64,000 nucleotides of DNA. It comes from Cohnella endophytica. Its GTDB lineage: Bacteria > Bacillota > Bacilli > Paenibacillales > Paenibacillaceae. Below are positions 8,532 through 16,729 of this stretch, piece by piece (positions within the stretch are counted from its first letter, which is position 1; the number at the start of each line of letters is the position of its first letter). Below the pieces are notes generated by a model that saw only the letters and a list, made by a program, of their open reading frames with translations, was not told where the DNA came from and made no database searches. Made by a program: the position numbers and the translations under genes. Location of the stretch: NCBI RefSeq assembly GCF_003628305.1, contig NZ_RBZM01000010.1, forward strand, positions 124,001 to 188,000, given 5' to 3'.

Positions 8532-10076
8532 ATGCTTATTAAAGGAAAGAAAAGAGCAGCTATACTGTTAGTGGCTGTGATGCTTAGTCTAATGTTCCTA
8601 AACGTAGCAACAGCTGCTTCGGACGAAAGACAATCAAGTGAAGAAGCTGTGACCAAGGAACAGTTTCTAGAGATGGTCGTTCGGGCATTAGAGCTTCCTT
8701 TGGATGATGGAGAGCTTAAATTCTCGACCATTATGAAGGTTGCCAAGGACAATGGGCTATACAAAGGAGATTACGTGGAGCCATTGAATAGCCCGATTAC
8801 TCGTGGCGAAATGGCTTTGACCTTGGAGAGAGCCACTCACAAACAAGGATATGCCAATACAATTGCGGCTCTTAAGAATGAGCAGCTGAATATTGAGAAG
8901 CTTAAGCCCTACTATTTACCTCAATATGCGAAGGACATAACCTATTTGAAATCGTTAGATATTCCTATTGTTAACTTGGCCGACTTCAGTCAACCCAAGC
9001 AATTGCTCGAGCAGCTAAATGAATGGTATAACCGCAAGGTGCTGGAAGAATATGCTCCGGCAAACGAGAAGCTTGGCTTAGAATATTGCAGTCCAGAAGC
9101 TGAAGATTGGTATATTAAACAGCATAATTGTGTAAATAAGAACAATCTTGAGATGTACCCTGCGTATAGTCGTTATTGGAATTTTGTTAGTCAGCTGAAG
9201 TTGACGGAGGAGCGAATAACGAATAATACGGATCGTATTTTTGCCAAAATGTCTTCAACCCCGAAGCAAATGGTGTTTGAAACGATGAAGCGAGGGTTGC
9301 TGAGCGGATCGCAACAGGGAGAATTATTACTGCAATCGACCTCCACAAGGGCTCAAGCAGAGGCCGCTATCGCAAGGATGCTCTCCTATAACAAAGGAAA
9401 CCAACTTCCTGTTAACCCATACACGATTACCACGGCGGAAATTTATTGGCATAATACGAATCTATTCAGCATGCTTCCACAATGGTTTAATCAGGGATTT
9501 AAACTCTCGGGTAGAGGATGGGTCACACCCCAGGAGGATTGGGATTACGGGTACGGCAAGCCATTAGAGCGTGCAAGAGACAGTTACAAAGGCTATTTGG
9601 ATCAATTGATTGTCGTAGACTATAACGATCCCAAGGATCCGAATCGAAAGCTGTTACCTGACTTGTCCCGCAATGTCATTTTTCAGGACAAGGCATTCAA
9701 TCCTAAGATTCAAGCCTATGTACTTATACCGAAAACGAGGGCAACAACTACGCAAAATTGGAAATACATGGACGTGCAAGTGCATGGAAACTTTGTACAA
9801 GAAGGTGCCAAAGACAACACTTTTAATCGTCCGGTAGTTCCATTCTATTATCGCAAATCGATTCCTTGTACTGCTGCGGAGAAATGTGTCTCTCGCTCCG
9901 ATGTAAAATCAACGGGCGTCATTTTTATACCTAAAAACATACAGTTTAATAAGGAGGAGCTGACCTCCTACCTGAATGTGACGATTACTGTGCCGGGCAT
10001 AAGCGGTTATAAGTATGTGACAAGAACGTTATTCGAATCGAGGTTTCTTAATCCCAGTTATGCGATTAAGCGATGA
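8532..10076 (+). CDS. Secreted protein with SLH-like segment, function unknown
   Basis: A 514-residue protein with a clear N-terminal signal peptide (hydrophobic residues 10-29, AATAASDE cleavage region). It is followed by an S-layer-homology-like segment near residues 38-100 (VTKEQFLEMVVRAL and SPITRGEMALTLERA), suggesting attachment to cell-wall polymer. The central and C-terminal parts are Tyr/Asn-rich and match no family I recognise. A pair of cysteines (CTAAEKC) lies near residue 455. The gene is visibly richer in A/T, with AT-ending codons, than its neighbours, so it may have been acquired separately. It has its own ribosome binding site (GGAAGGA) and is flanked by non-coding spacers on both sides. 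Confidence 0.7.
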   Translation: MLIKGKKRAAILLVAVMLSLMFLNVATAASDERQSSEEAVTKEQFLEMVVRALELPLDDGELKFSTIMKVAKDNGLYKGDYVEPLNSPITRGEMALTLERATHKQGYANTIAALKNEQLNIEKLKPYYLPQYAKDITYLKSLDIPIVNLADFSQPKQLLEQLNEWYNRKVLEEYAPANEKLGLEYCSPEAEDWYIKQHNCVNKNNLEMYPAYSRYWNFVSQLKLTEERITNNTDRIFAKMSSTPKQMVFETMKRGLLSGSQQGELLLQSTSTRAQAEAAIARMLSYNKGNQLPVNPYTITTAEIYWHNTNLFSMLPQWFNQGFKLSGRGWVTPQEDWDYGYGKPLERARDSYKGYLDQLIVVDYNDPKDPNRKLLPDLSRNVIFQDKAFNPKIQAYVLIPKTRATTTQNWKYMDVQVHGNFVQEGAKDNTFNRPVVPFYYRKSIPCTAAEKCVSRSDVKSTGVIFIPKNIQFNKEELTSYLNVTITVPGISGYKYVTRTLFESRFLNPSYAIKR

Positions 10077-10099
10077 AGAGCTTTCCATGAAAGTGAAGT

Positions 10100-10162
10100 C
10101 GCTCAAGAGGCTATCCCAGAAGTGAAAACTTTTGAGCGGCTTCTTTCTTTTATGGGACAGCC
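10100..10162. terminator. Candidate bidirectional terminator with two overlapping inverted repeats
   Basis: CGCTCAA (10100-10106) can pair with TTGAGCG (10132-10138), and GGCTATCCCA (10109-10118) with TGGGACAGCC (10153-10162). The two stems interlock, so only one can form at a time unless a pseudoknot forms. It lies between convergent genes and has a T-rich stretch (TTCTTTCTTTTAT) inside. Terminator function is inferred from position. Confidence 0.45.
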
Positions 10163-10182
10163 CCTTCTGCATGCCGGCGAGA

Positions 10183-10809
10183 TCAGGCCAACGGCCTGTA
10201 TCCCTGTCTATCCAGCGCATCTGCAATTACCGCGTATCCTCTTCCGTTCGGATGAAAATGGTCGAGCGATAAGAGTTCCCTCTGCCTGCCCTGAAAAGAA
10301 TCGAAAATATTCGCCACCCTCAGGTTGCCGTCCTGAAAGCTCTCAAGCTGACTGTTAAATCGCTTGATCCATACATTGGCTTCCGGTAAGGAAGGGGAGG
10401 GATTGTATAGGTCGACCGCGCGTATCAAATAGGGGGCTCGGCCATGTTTCAATTTCCGAATGACTCCGAAGATTCCGGCAAGGTTTTGCCGGCACTCGGT
10501 TAACGCCTGCCTGAATAAGTCGGCGTTCTTGCTTGTCGCATAAGCTTTGGCTGCATCCAAGAGGTCATTGCCGCCTGCCGTAAGCGTAATGATATCGGCA
10601 TTCTGAATGAAGGCTCTCATCCTATGATCGCATTGAACGGCGGACAAAATATTTTCCGTTGTCGCTCCGTTTATCCCCATTTTTTCGTAGACGACGTGCT
10701 GCCCTAGTCGATCTTCAATCATCCGTCCGTATTTTGGAACGAACCCTCCGCCGAACAGATCCCCGACGCCCGAGGTCAGAGAATCCCCAATCGCGGCATA
10801 ATGAATCAT
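10183..10809 (-). CDS. SGNH/GDSL-family hydrolase
   Basis: A serine esterase or lipase-like enzyme of about 208 residues. Block I is AAIGDSLTSGVG (catalytic Ser of GDSL), block III is TAGGNDLL (oxyanion Gly/Asn), and block V is SLDHFHPNGRGYAVIAD with the Asp-x-x-His catalytic pair. All three blocks are complete, so it should be active on an ester or acetyl group. No signal peptide is visible, which suggests a cytoplasmic enzyme. Start ATG 10809 is preferred because GGAGAT lies just upstream; an open frame reaches 10857. It resembles lysophospholipase L1-like proteins of Bacillales. Confidence 0.85.
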   Translation of the reverse strand: MIHYAAIGDSLTSGVGDLFGGGFVPKYGRMIEDRLGQHVVYEKMGINGATTENILSAVQCDHRMRAFIQNADIITLTAGGNDLLDAAKAYATSKNADLFRQALTECRQNLAGIFGVIRKLKHGRAPYLIRAVDLYNPSPSLPEANVWIKRFNSQLESFQDGNLRVANIFDSFQGRQRELLSLDHFHPNGRGYAVIADALDRQGYRPLA

Positions 10810-10900
10810 CTGTCCATCTCCGCCTTCCCTCGCGAGCGGACCTTTCCGGAACCGCACCCTTAGCTACTTTCAGCATATGCTGCCGATCGGTACATGTTCT

Positions 10901-12487
10901 TCAATTGATCATTCGCGTTCTGCCCGCCCAGAAGGGTCGTCGAATGGCCGCCTTGTCGATCTTGCCGACGGATGTTCGGGCTAGAGACTCGACGATCTCC
11001 ATGCGGGTTGGAATCTTATGCGGGGCGATCCGATCCTGGACGAATGCTTGTAGTTGTCCAATCGTAAGCTTCGATCCGGGTGCAAGGACGACTACCGCGG
11101 TTACCTCTTCGCCTTCGACCGGCAAGGGAGTCCCGATGACCGCGATTTCGACGATCAGAGGATGTTTGCTTAACGCCGCCTCTACTTCGGAACAGTACAC
11201 GTTGGCTCCGTTCACGATAATCATGTCTTTGTTGCGATCCAGCAAATATAAGTAGCCGTCTTGGTCGAAGCATCCCAAATCGCCGGTGTGGAGCCATCCG
11301 TTTCGCAGCGCTTTGTCGGTTTCTTCGGGATTGTTTCAGTACCCAAGCATCATTTGATCTCCCTGACAGATGATCTCGCCCGTGTGGCCTTGCGGTACGT
11401 CATTCCCGGATTCGTCTACAATACGTACTTGAAAAGGTTTTTGCCCCCAAACCGCGACGTCGGAGGGCTTGCCTACGGATAGGAGCCGATTAAGCTTACC
11501 TTCGGCGAAACATTGATTAATGGACAAGTAGCTGATAAATTGGCCGCTTTCGGTTTGCGAGTAGACCTCGGTTAAGTACGCGTTCGGAAAAATATCGCGG
11601 GCTGCGCGAAAAGTATTTTCGCTGATGGGGGCTCCGCCGCAAGAAATTCCCTCCACGGACCGAGCGCATCCGGGCGATAAGTTTTTCAAATCGACGATAT
11701 CTTTGAAAAGAAGCCCGACCGTGCCGACATTTTTAAGTTGTTCGCGTTCGATAAGAGCAATAACCTCTTCGGCTTGCAGAGGGTAGGATTCGGGGAAGAT
11801 GAGGCAACCGCCCTCGAATAGAGTAGTCCAAAGGATGAATTGACCCGTTAAATGGGCTTGATTGGGGAGAATCATTTTTTTGGACGACAAGTGTCCGCCG
11901 CCCCTCTCGGGATTCATGAAAGACCAACTGCGGATTGTCCGATGGGAGTGCATGACGCCTTTGGAACGGCCCGTCGTTCCACCGGTATAGATCAGCAAAG
12001 CGACATCGTCGGGGTTGGCCTCATGCCACTGGCCGAGTGGCGGGCATGTAGCGATAAAGCTTTCTATGGACGGAGAGGGGGCGTGGTGGCTTGCTTTGCA
12101 GGGAATGGCGTTTACTGTCACGCTCGTATTGACTAGCAAAGAGACGCATTCGGAGAGCTTCAAATCCGAGGAATCGTAGACAACCGCAACGGGGTCGGCA
12201 TCCTGAAGGATATGCGCGATGTCGCTAGATGTCAGGCGGGGGAAAATCGCAAACGGAATCGCCCCGATAGCGACGGCGGCGATTTCCGCTACGACAAGAA
12301 GCGGGGAGGGATGGCTAAGAAGAGCGACCCGATCGCCTGGCCGAACGCCGAGCTCGCGGAAGCCATGGGCGACGCTGCTCGCCTGCCGCAATAGTTGTTC
12401 GTATGTTAGGGTTTCGTTCTTATATTTAAGCGCAGGATGGGTTGGATTCAGGCTAGCGACGTTGGGCAGTATGCTTGAAAGTAACAT
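10901..12487 (-). pseudogene. Fatty-acid/acyl-CoA ligase (AMP-binding) broken by one in-frame stop
   Basis: An ANL-superfamily acyl-CoA synthetase, about 528 residues if read through. The N-terminal part has the AMP-binding loop YTGGTTGRSKGVMHSH and the C-terminal part has WLHTGDLGCFDQDG, NGANVYCSEVEAAL and the GKIDKAAIR lysine. Reading is interrupted by TGA at 11338-11336, exactly where homologues have Trp in LGYWNNPEET; the flanking sequence stays in frame. A single TGG to TGA change explains it. The product is either truncated at 383 residues, losing the C-terminal lid with the catalytic Lys, or the stop is a sequence error. No operon partners lie next to it. Confidence 0.85.
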
Positions 12488-12654
12488 TGGAATTGTCCCC
12501 TCTCAGAATGAATTCTGATAATACCCATGACCATACTTCGCTTTGAAATTATCATAATTCGTCGGGGGTAACAAATCGTTTTTACTTATAGCAATATGCT
12601 GGTTTTTGTTATAAACAGGAAAAAAGTAGCTAGTTAGGCTGGGGGGGCGGCGGA

Positions 12655-13069
12655 TGCGATGTTTTTCATCGCATGGTGACGAAAAACCTGCATTTCGAGT
12701 CCGAAACGCCGTCGATACGATGTTTTTCATCGTAAGGAACTCGAATTGGGCGAGAACGTACGCCGTTACGATGTTTTTCATCCCATGGAGGCGGAAAAAC
12801 TGTAAATTTGGCTCGAAACGCGACCGATAAGATGTTTATCATCATAAGCTACCCAAATGGGCGGGAACCTGAGCTGTTACGATGTTTTTCATCGCATGGA
12901 GGTGGAAAAACATCAAATTTGGCTCAGAACGCCGCCGATAAGATGTTTATTATCATAAGAAACTCGAAATGGGCGAGAACGTACGCTATTACGATGTTTC
13001 TCATCGCATGATGACGGAAAAATGGCATTTCGAGATCGAATCGCCGCCCTTACGATGAAAAACATCACT
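12655..13069 (-). repeat. Palindrome array A: eight 19-bp palindromes, alternating 61/51-bp spacing
   Basis: Eight copies of an imperfect palindrome based on TACGATGAAAAACATCGTA (seen here mainly as its reverse complement) start at 12655, 12716, 12767, 12828, 12878, 12939, 12990 and 13051. The start-to-start distances are 61, 51, 61, 50, 61, 51 and 61. Copies alternate between a TAC/TAT-edged and a TGC/TGG-edged form, so the true unit is about 112 bp holding two palindromes. The intervening 42-bp and 32-bp segments are themselves similar from unit to unit. This accounts for most of the 600-bp gene-free stretch between 12488 and 13087. It is oriented like the gene at 13088-13774, starting 18 bases past its stop. 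Confidence 0.92.
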
Positions 13070-13087
13070 ACGGTATGCCGACGAGGG

Positions 13088-13774
13088 TTATAAATCCAAA
13101 TCATCAAGTTTAACGGAAGGGGTAAGGCGATAAGTGTTAATTCGGCGCATTCCCGACCCTGCGGGCATAAGTACTTCTTTCTTTACCAAGCCGTGTAGTA
13201 ACTTCCTCGCTTTTTGTGCCTCGACGTGCAGTAATTGACTAACATCTTTCGGGTGCATAGGCTGGCGGACCCGCAAAGCATGACGCACAATCTCTTTCTC
13301 TTCGGAGGATAGTCGAGCCTTCGCTCCGTCGTCGGCGGTCCGCATACCGTAAATCGTTCCCATGAACTGCAGCAGCATTTGCTGGCACAGACGGGGGCGC
13401 TCCTTCACCATGTTGTGCGAAAATCGGAGAACTTTCCAGCCGTCGATAATGAGATGGTTCTGCCTAATCCGGTCGTCGTCGAATCCGGAAAGAGTGACTT
13501 TTCGAGCATGAGTGTCAAACCCGTCGCCCTCAATATTCAGGCGGATGGGGCCGGGTAGCCAAGCGAAATCGAGGAATCGTGCGCCGTCGCGGAAATCGGA
13601 TACTTCGTACTCGGGGTGCAAATCGTCGAAATGTCCAATGGCGGGCCACCAGACGTTTTCCAGAATAAGCTTCTCCAAGTGCCCGTGACCTTCGTTTAAT
13701 CTTCGCAGACGCTCGCCTTCGCGAGAAATGCGATGTTTGGACAGGAAAGCCTCATAAGCGGTATTGAAATCCAT
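13088..13774 (-). CDS. PD-(D/E)XK nuclease-fold (DUF559/Vsr-like) protein with C-terminal helix-turn-helix
   Basis: A 228-residue protein. Residues about 55-135 resemble the DUF559/Vsr-like restriction-endonuclease fold: an acidic segment RFLDFAW (Asp69), then NIEGDGFDTH (Glu82, Asp84), then RQNHLIIDGWKVLRFS, the typical last strand. Residues about 160-215 look like a winged helix (MHPKDVSQLLHVEAQKARKLLHGLVKKEVL). It may cut or simply bind DNA; the nuclease assignment rests on motif similarity only. A good promoter and a terminator-like leader hairpin precede it, and a palindrome array begins right after its stop. Confidence 0.62.
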   Translation of the reverse strand: MDFNTAYEAFLSKHRISREGERLRRLNEGHGHLEKLILENVWWPAIGHFDDLHPEYEVSDFRDGARFLDFAWLPGPIRLNIEGDGFDTHARKVTLSGFDDDRIRQNHLIIDGWKVLRFSHNMVKERPRLCQQMLLQFMGTIYGMRTADDGAKARLSSEEKEIVRHALRVRQPMHPKDVSQLLHVEAQKARKLLHGLVKKEVLMPAGSGMRRINTYRLTPSVKLDDLDL

Positions 13775-13800
13775 GATCGTACACCTCCGGAAAATAATAA

Positions 13801-13844
13801 AGCCGCCCTTCGGATCAGCGCGGGGCTAATCGGAAAGAGCGGCT
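13801..13844 (-). promoter_or_regulatory. Terminator-like hairpin in the leader of the nuclease-fold gene
   Basis: Reading the minus strand, AGCCGC and GGCGGCT close a long GC-rich hairpin (outer stem plus inner CCGAT/ATCCG pairing), immediately followed by TTATTATTTT and then the ribosome binding site GGAGGTG of the gene starting at 13774. This looks like an attenuator: transcripts would end before the gene unless the hairpin is prevented. Confidence 0.5.
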
Positions 13845-13881
13845 GCGTGCTTCGCAAGCCCTATCAATAATATCTGAGCTA

Positions 13882-13911
13882 AGTATAGAGGCGGCAAGTT
13901 GAAACTGTCAA
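13882..13911 (-). promoter_or_regulatory. Sigma-A promoter for the nuclease-fold gene
   Basis: On the minus strand, TTGACA (13911-13906), an 18-base spacer and TATACT (13887-13882). It would give a leader of about 100 bases holding the hairpin at 13801-13844. The rest of the gap 13775-14097 shows nothing further that I can identify. Confidence 0.75.
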
Positions 13912-14097
13912 TTTTTAGTTTTAATTTGTCCTAGCCCTCTAGTGGGGACGGATCATTCGGCTACTCAACTAAACCCCCTTGAGCGCGGGTTAAGTGGTGA
14001 CTATTTCCCGCATATCCCCTTGCTAAGCCTTATCCGTTCACGCACTTTATCCAGTATGTGGTAAAATGGGTTTAGCCTTAGACTAGGAGGAATGACA

Positions 14098-14658
14098 ATG
14101 TCCGTATCGACGAGGAAAATCGTCGCGGGATTATTCGTATCGCTTGACGGGATAGCGGACGCTCCCGAAATTTCGCCTCACGAGTGGACGAACGACGAGT
14201 TGATGGGGCGTATCGCCGCAGGCGTCGCGCAAGCGGATGCCGTGCTGCTAGGATCCCGTACCTATTCGCTACTGGCGCGTTTCTGGAAGCACCAGAGCGA
14301 TGACATTCCGATGGCCAAGTTCCTGAACGGCTCGCCGAAATATGTCGTGTCCAGTTCGCCGGACGCGCTCGAGTGGCAGCCCGCGACGCTGATCCAAGGG
14401 AATCTCTTCGAAGAGCTAGCGAAGCTCAAAAGCCAACCCGGCCGTAACATTCAAATCCCCGGAAGCCCTACGCTAGTAAGGTCGTTGCTGCGCGAAGGTC
14501 TTCTGGACGAGCTTACTCTTAATATATGCCCGGTCGTCGTCGGCTCCGGTTTGCGTCTTTTCGATGAAATCGCCGATCCCGTTCGCTTAAAGCTCGTAGA
14601 TTCGGTCGTCTACGGTAACGGCGTAATCGGAGTCACTTATTCCTTAAGCTTAAACTAG
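14098..14658 (+). CDS. Dihydrofolate reductase family protein (RibD C-terminal-like)
   Basis: A 186-residue NADPH-dependent reductase-like protein of the RibD C-terminal domain group. Visible family marks are RKIVAGLFVSLDGIADAP at the start, DAVLLGSRTYSLLARFW, KYVVSSS, NIQIPGSPTLVRSLLREGLLDELTLNICPVVVGSGLRLFDE. Such single-domain proteins are common in Gram-positive genomes and their substrate is usually unknown. ATG 14098 is chosen over ATG 14092 because AGGAGG at 14085-14090 is seven bases from it. It is followed after 33 bases by a phosphotransferase gene in the same direction. Confidence 0.86.
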   Translation: MSVSTRKIVAGLFVSLDGIADAPEISPHEWTNDELMGRIAAGVAQADAVLLGSRTYSLLARFWKHQSDDIPMAKFLNGSPKYVVSSSPDALEWQPATLIQGNLFEELAKLKSQPGRNIQIPGSPTLVRSLLREGLLDELTLNICPVVVGSGLRLFDEIADPVRLKLVDSVVYGNGVIGVTYSLSLN

Positions 14659-14691
14659 ATTATTCGTCCGACTGACGGGAAGAGGTGTCAC

Positions 14692-15633
14692 ATGAATCCT
14701 TCGGATCAGAAACTATCCGAGAGCGCGGTTCAATGGGTGGTCGACGCGATAAATCCGGAGGCGATCGTCCTCTCCGCGCAACGGCTTCAAGGAGGAATCT
14801 CCGCTCTCGTCCATCGCGTGTCGTTAAGCATAAATGGAGAACGACAAGATGTCGTGCTGCGGCAGTTCGACAACGCGGAATGGGTAAGGGAGCAGCCTGA
14901 TTTGGCTGCTCGCGAAGCGGCAAGCCTGCTCAGGGCATTCCGAACCGTCGACGTGCGCACGCCAAGCCTGATTGCTTTTGACGAAACGGGGAGCCGGTGC
15001 GGGAAGCCGGCCGTCTTGATGACGCTTCTTGCGGGGGAAGTCGTGTTGGAGCCCGCGGATTCCGCGCAATGGCTGAACGGCATGGCGAAGGCTCTCTGTC
15101 GCATTCATGAAGTGGAAGCTAGCGATTTCGACTGGACGTATGCTTCTTATTGCGACGCGGCTTCTCTGGATACGTCGTCATGGTCGAAGCATCCCGACAA
15201 GTGGAAGGCGGCGGCGGACATTGTGACGTCCTCCCGTCCTCCGGCTACAATGCGGTTCATTCATCGGGATTATCATCCGGCTAACGTATTGTGGTCCGGC
15301 GGCGAAGTGAGCGGCATCGTTGACTGGGTCAACGGCTGTATCGGTCCGGCCGGCATCGACGTTGGCCATTGCCGCGTCAACTTGGCTCTGTTGCATGGCG
15401 TGCCGAGCGCGGACGAGTTTCTCGCCGGCTATCGACGCCATGCGGGTGAGTCCTTCACCTACGATCCTTATTGGGATCTCGTCACGCTAATCGATTTCGC
15501 CTACGGTCCGCCTCCCGAAGTCTACGGCGGCTGGACAGCACTGGGCGTGACTGGACTAACGGACGAGATGATGGCCGAGCGACTGGATGACTACTTATTA
15601 AGTTTGCTGAATTGCGGACATTTCACGACTTGA
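14692..15633 (+). CDS. Aminoglycoside-phosphotransferase-like (APH family) kinase
   Basis: A 313-residue protein-kinase-like fold enzyme. The catalytic loop is HRDYHPANVLW (His191, Asp193, Asn198), the metal-binding Asp is VDW (Asp211), and an ATP-binding lysine-like region precedes it (VVLRQFDNAEW, where an Arg stands in the usual position). APH-family proteins phosphorylate small hydroxyl compounds such as antibiotics, choline or sugars; the substrate cannot be told here. It follows the reductase gene with its own GAGGTG ribosome binding site and may share its transcript. Confidence 0.82.
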   Translation: MNPSDQKLSESAVQWVVDAINPEAIVLSAQRLQGGISALVHRVSLSINGERQDVVLRQFDNAEWVREQPDLAAREAASLLRAFRTVDVRTPSLIAFDETGSRCGKPAVLMTLLAGEVVLEPADSAQWLNGMAKALCRIHEVEASDFDWTYASYCDAASLDTSSWSKHPDKWKAAADIVTSSRPPATMRFIHRDYHPANVLWSGGEVSGIVDWVNGCIGPAGIDVGHCRVNLALLHGVPSADEFLAGYRRHAGESFTYDPYWDLVTLIDFAYGPPPEVYGGWTALGVTGLTDEMMAERLDDYLLSLLNCGHFTT

Positions 15634-15707
15634 GAGGTGACGGGATTTAAAAGATTTTTCTCTGTTTAGAGGCAGTGATTAGGTATCCAAGGAGGAACTT
15701 TATCGCG

Positions 15708-16199
15708 ATGAACATCGAAATTCAACAAGCGGGCATCCTGCAGAAGCCTATAATGGAAAATTTGATGGCCCTCTTCCTGCACGATTTGTCCGAATTCGCG
15801 GACGATATCAAGGTGGACGACATGGGTATGCACCGGTTCGACGTGATGGATCTATTTTTCGAGAAAGAGGGTTTAACGCCTTATCTCGTTCGATTGGACG
15901 GAGAGATCACGGGCTGCATTCTTATCCAAAGCGGACAGTATACGAACCCCGAACATGCGGACTATGTCTTGAATTCATTTTTTATCCTGAAAAGGTATCG
16001 TAGAAGGGGAATCGGAATGGCGGTTGCCGGTCGATTGTTCTCGCAATATCCCGGCAGATATTGCTGCGCTCAATTAAAGAGCAATGTCCCTGCGGTCAGG
16101 TTCTGGAAAAAAGTATACGCAGAACGGCTGTTGGATGTGTTCGAGATCGAGCGGGAGGAAGACGGAAACGCGATCTTGGAGCAATTTTTCGCGGTGTGA
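15708..16199 (+). CDS. GNAT family N-acetyltransferase
   Basis: A 163-residue acetyltransferase-like protein. The central segment FILKRYRRRGIGMAVAGRLF is the acetyl-CoA pyrophosphate-binding loop (R-R-x-G-I-G), followed by AVRFWKKVYAERLLDVFEIE as in the family's C-terminal strand. The start is ATG 15708, about 11 bases past AAGGAGGA; GTG 15675 is a longer alternative with a poor site. It is monocistronic so far as can be seen and is followed by palindrome array B. Substrate unknown. Confidence 0.8.
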   Translation: MNIEIQQAGILQKPIMENLMALFLHDLSEFADDIKVDDMGMHRFDVMDLFFEKEGLTPYLVRLDGEITGCILIQSGQYTNPEHADYVLNSFFILKRYRRRGIGMAVAGRLFSQYPGRYCCAQLKSNVPAVRFWKKVYAERLLDVFEIEREEDGNAILEQFFAV

Positions 16200-16278
16200 G
16201 ACAGTCCGTAAAGCGAAGGAACTAAAATGCGGTCTGACTTCCAGATCGACGGGATGGTTTCTAGGAAGCCGCATGCCT

Positions 16279-16470
16279 TACGATGAAAAACATCGTTACA
16301 GCGGCCGGGAGGGTGAAAAAAGCCGAATTCTCGCTCCCATGCGATGAAAAACATCGTAATAGCGGAGTTTTCCTATGAAATCGGCCTACTTACGATGAAA
16401 AACATCGTAACAGTGGCGGAAAAGGGTAAAAAAGCCGATTTCTCGCCCCCATGCGATGATAAACATCGTA
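16279..16470 (+). repeat. Palindrome array B: four 19-bp palindromes, 61/51/61 spacing
   Basis: Copies start at 16279, 16340, 16391 and 16452. They alternate TACGATGAAAAACATCG and TGCGATGAAAAACATCG forms, with the fourth carrying GATAAAC. Spacing is 61, 51 and 61 bases, identical to array A. It lies in the 530-base gap 16200-16729, starting 80 bases after the acetyltransferase stop. The remainder of the gap (16471-16729) shows no gene. Confidence 0.92.
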
Positions 16471-16729
16471 ACCACGAAACAGCACGTAGCTATGCATCTT
16501 AACCAGCCTCTTCGTTCGAGAGCTGGCGGCGTGGTTGCTGGAGGAAGTTTAGTCGAAGGGCTTAGTTGTTTTAAGGGGGCTACGGCGGCAAGGTGGTTAC
16601 TTCGGAGGTAAAATCCATTGCCCTCAGTGACGACGATTTTCGCAACTCTTTGGCTCTGAGAACCGATAGGCCGCTCCTTTCATAAGATAGGCGCATACCC
16701 CGCGTTTATTCGAGAGAGGAACATGAGGC

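Noticed and set aside
12655..13069. CRISPR array
   Set aside because: Regular short palindromic repeats with 32-42-base intervals look CRISPR-like, but the intervals resemble each other from unit to unit, alternate between two lengths, and no cas genes are present.
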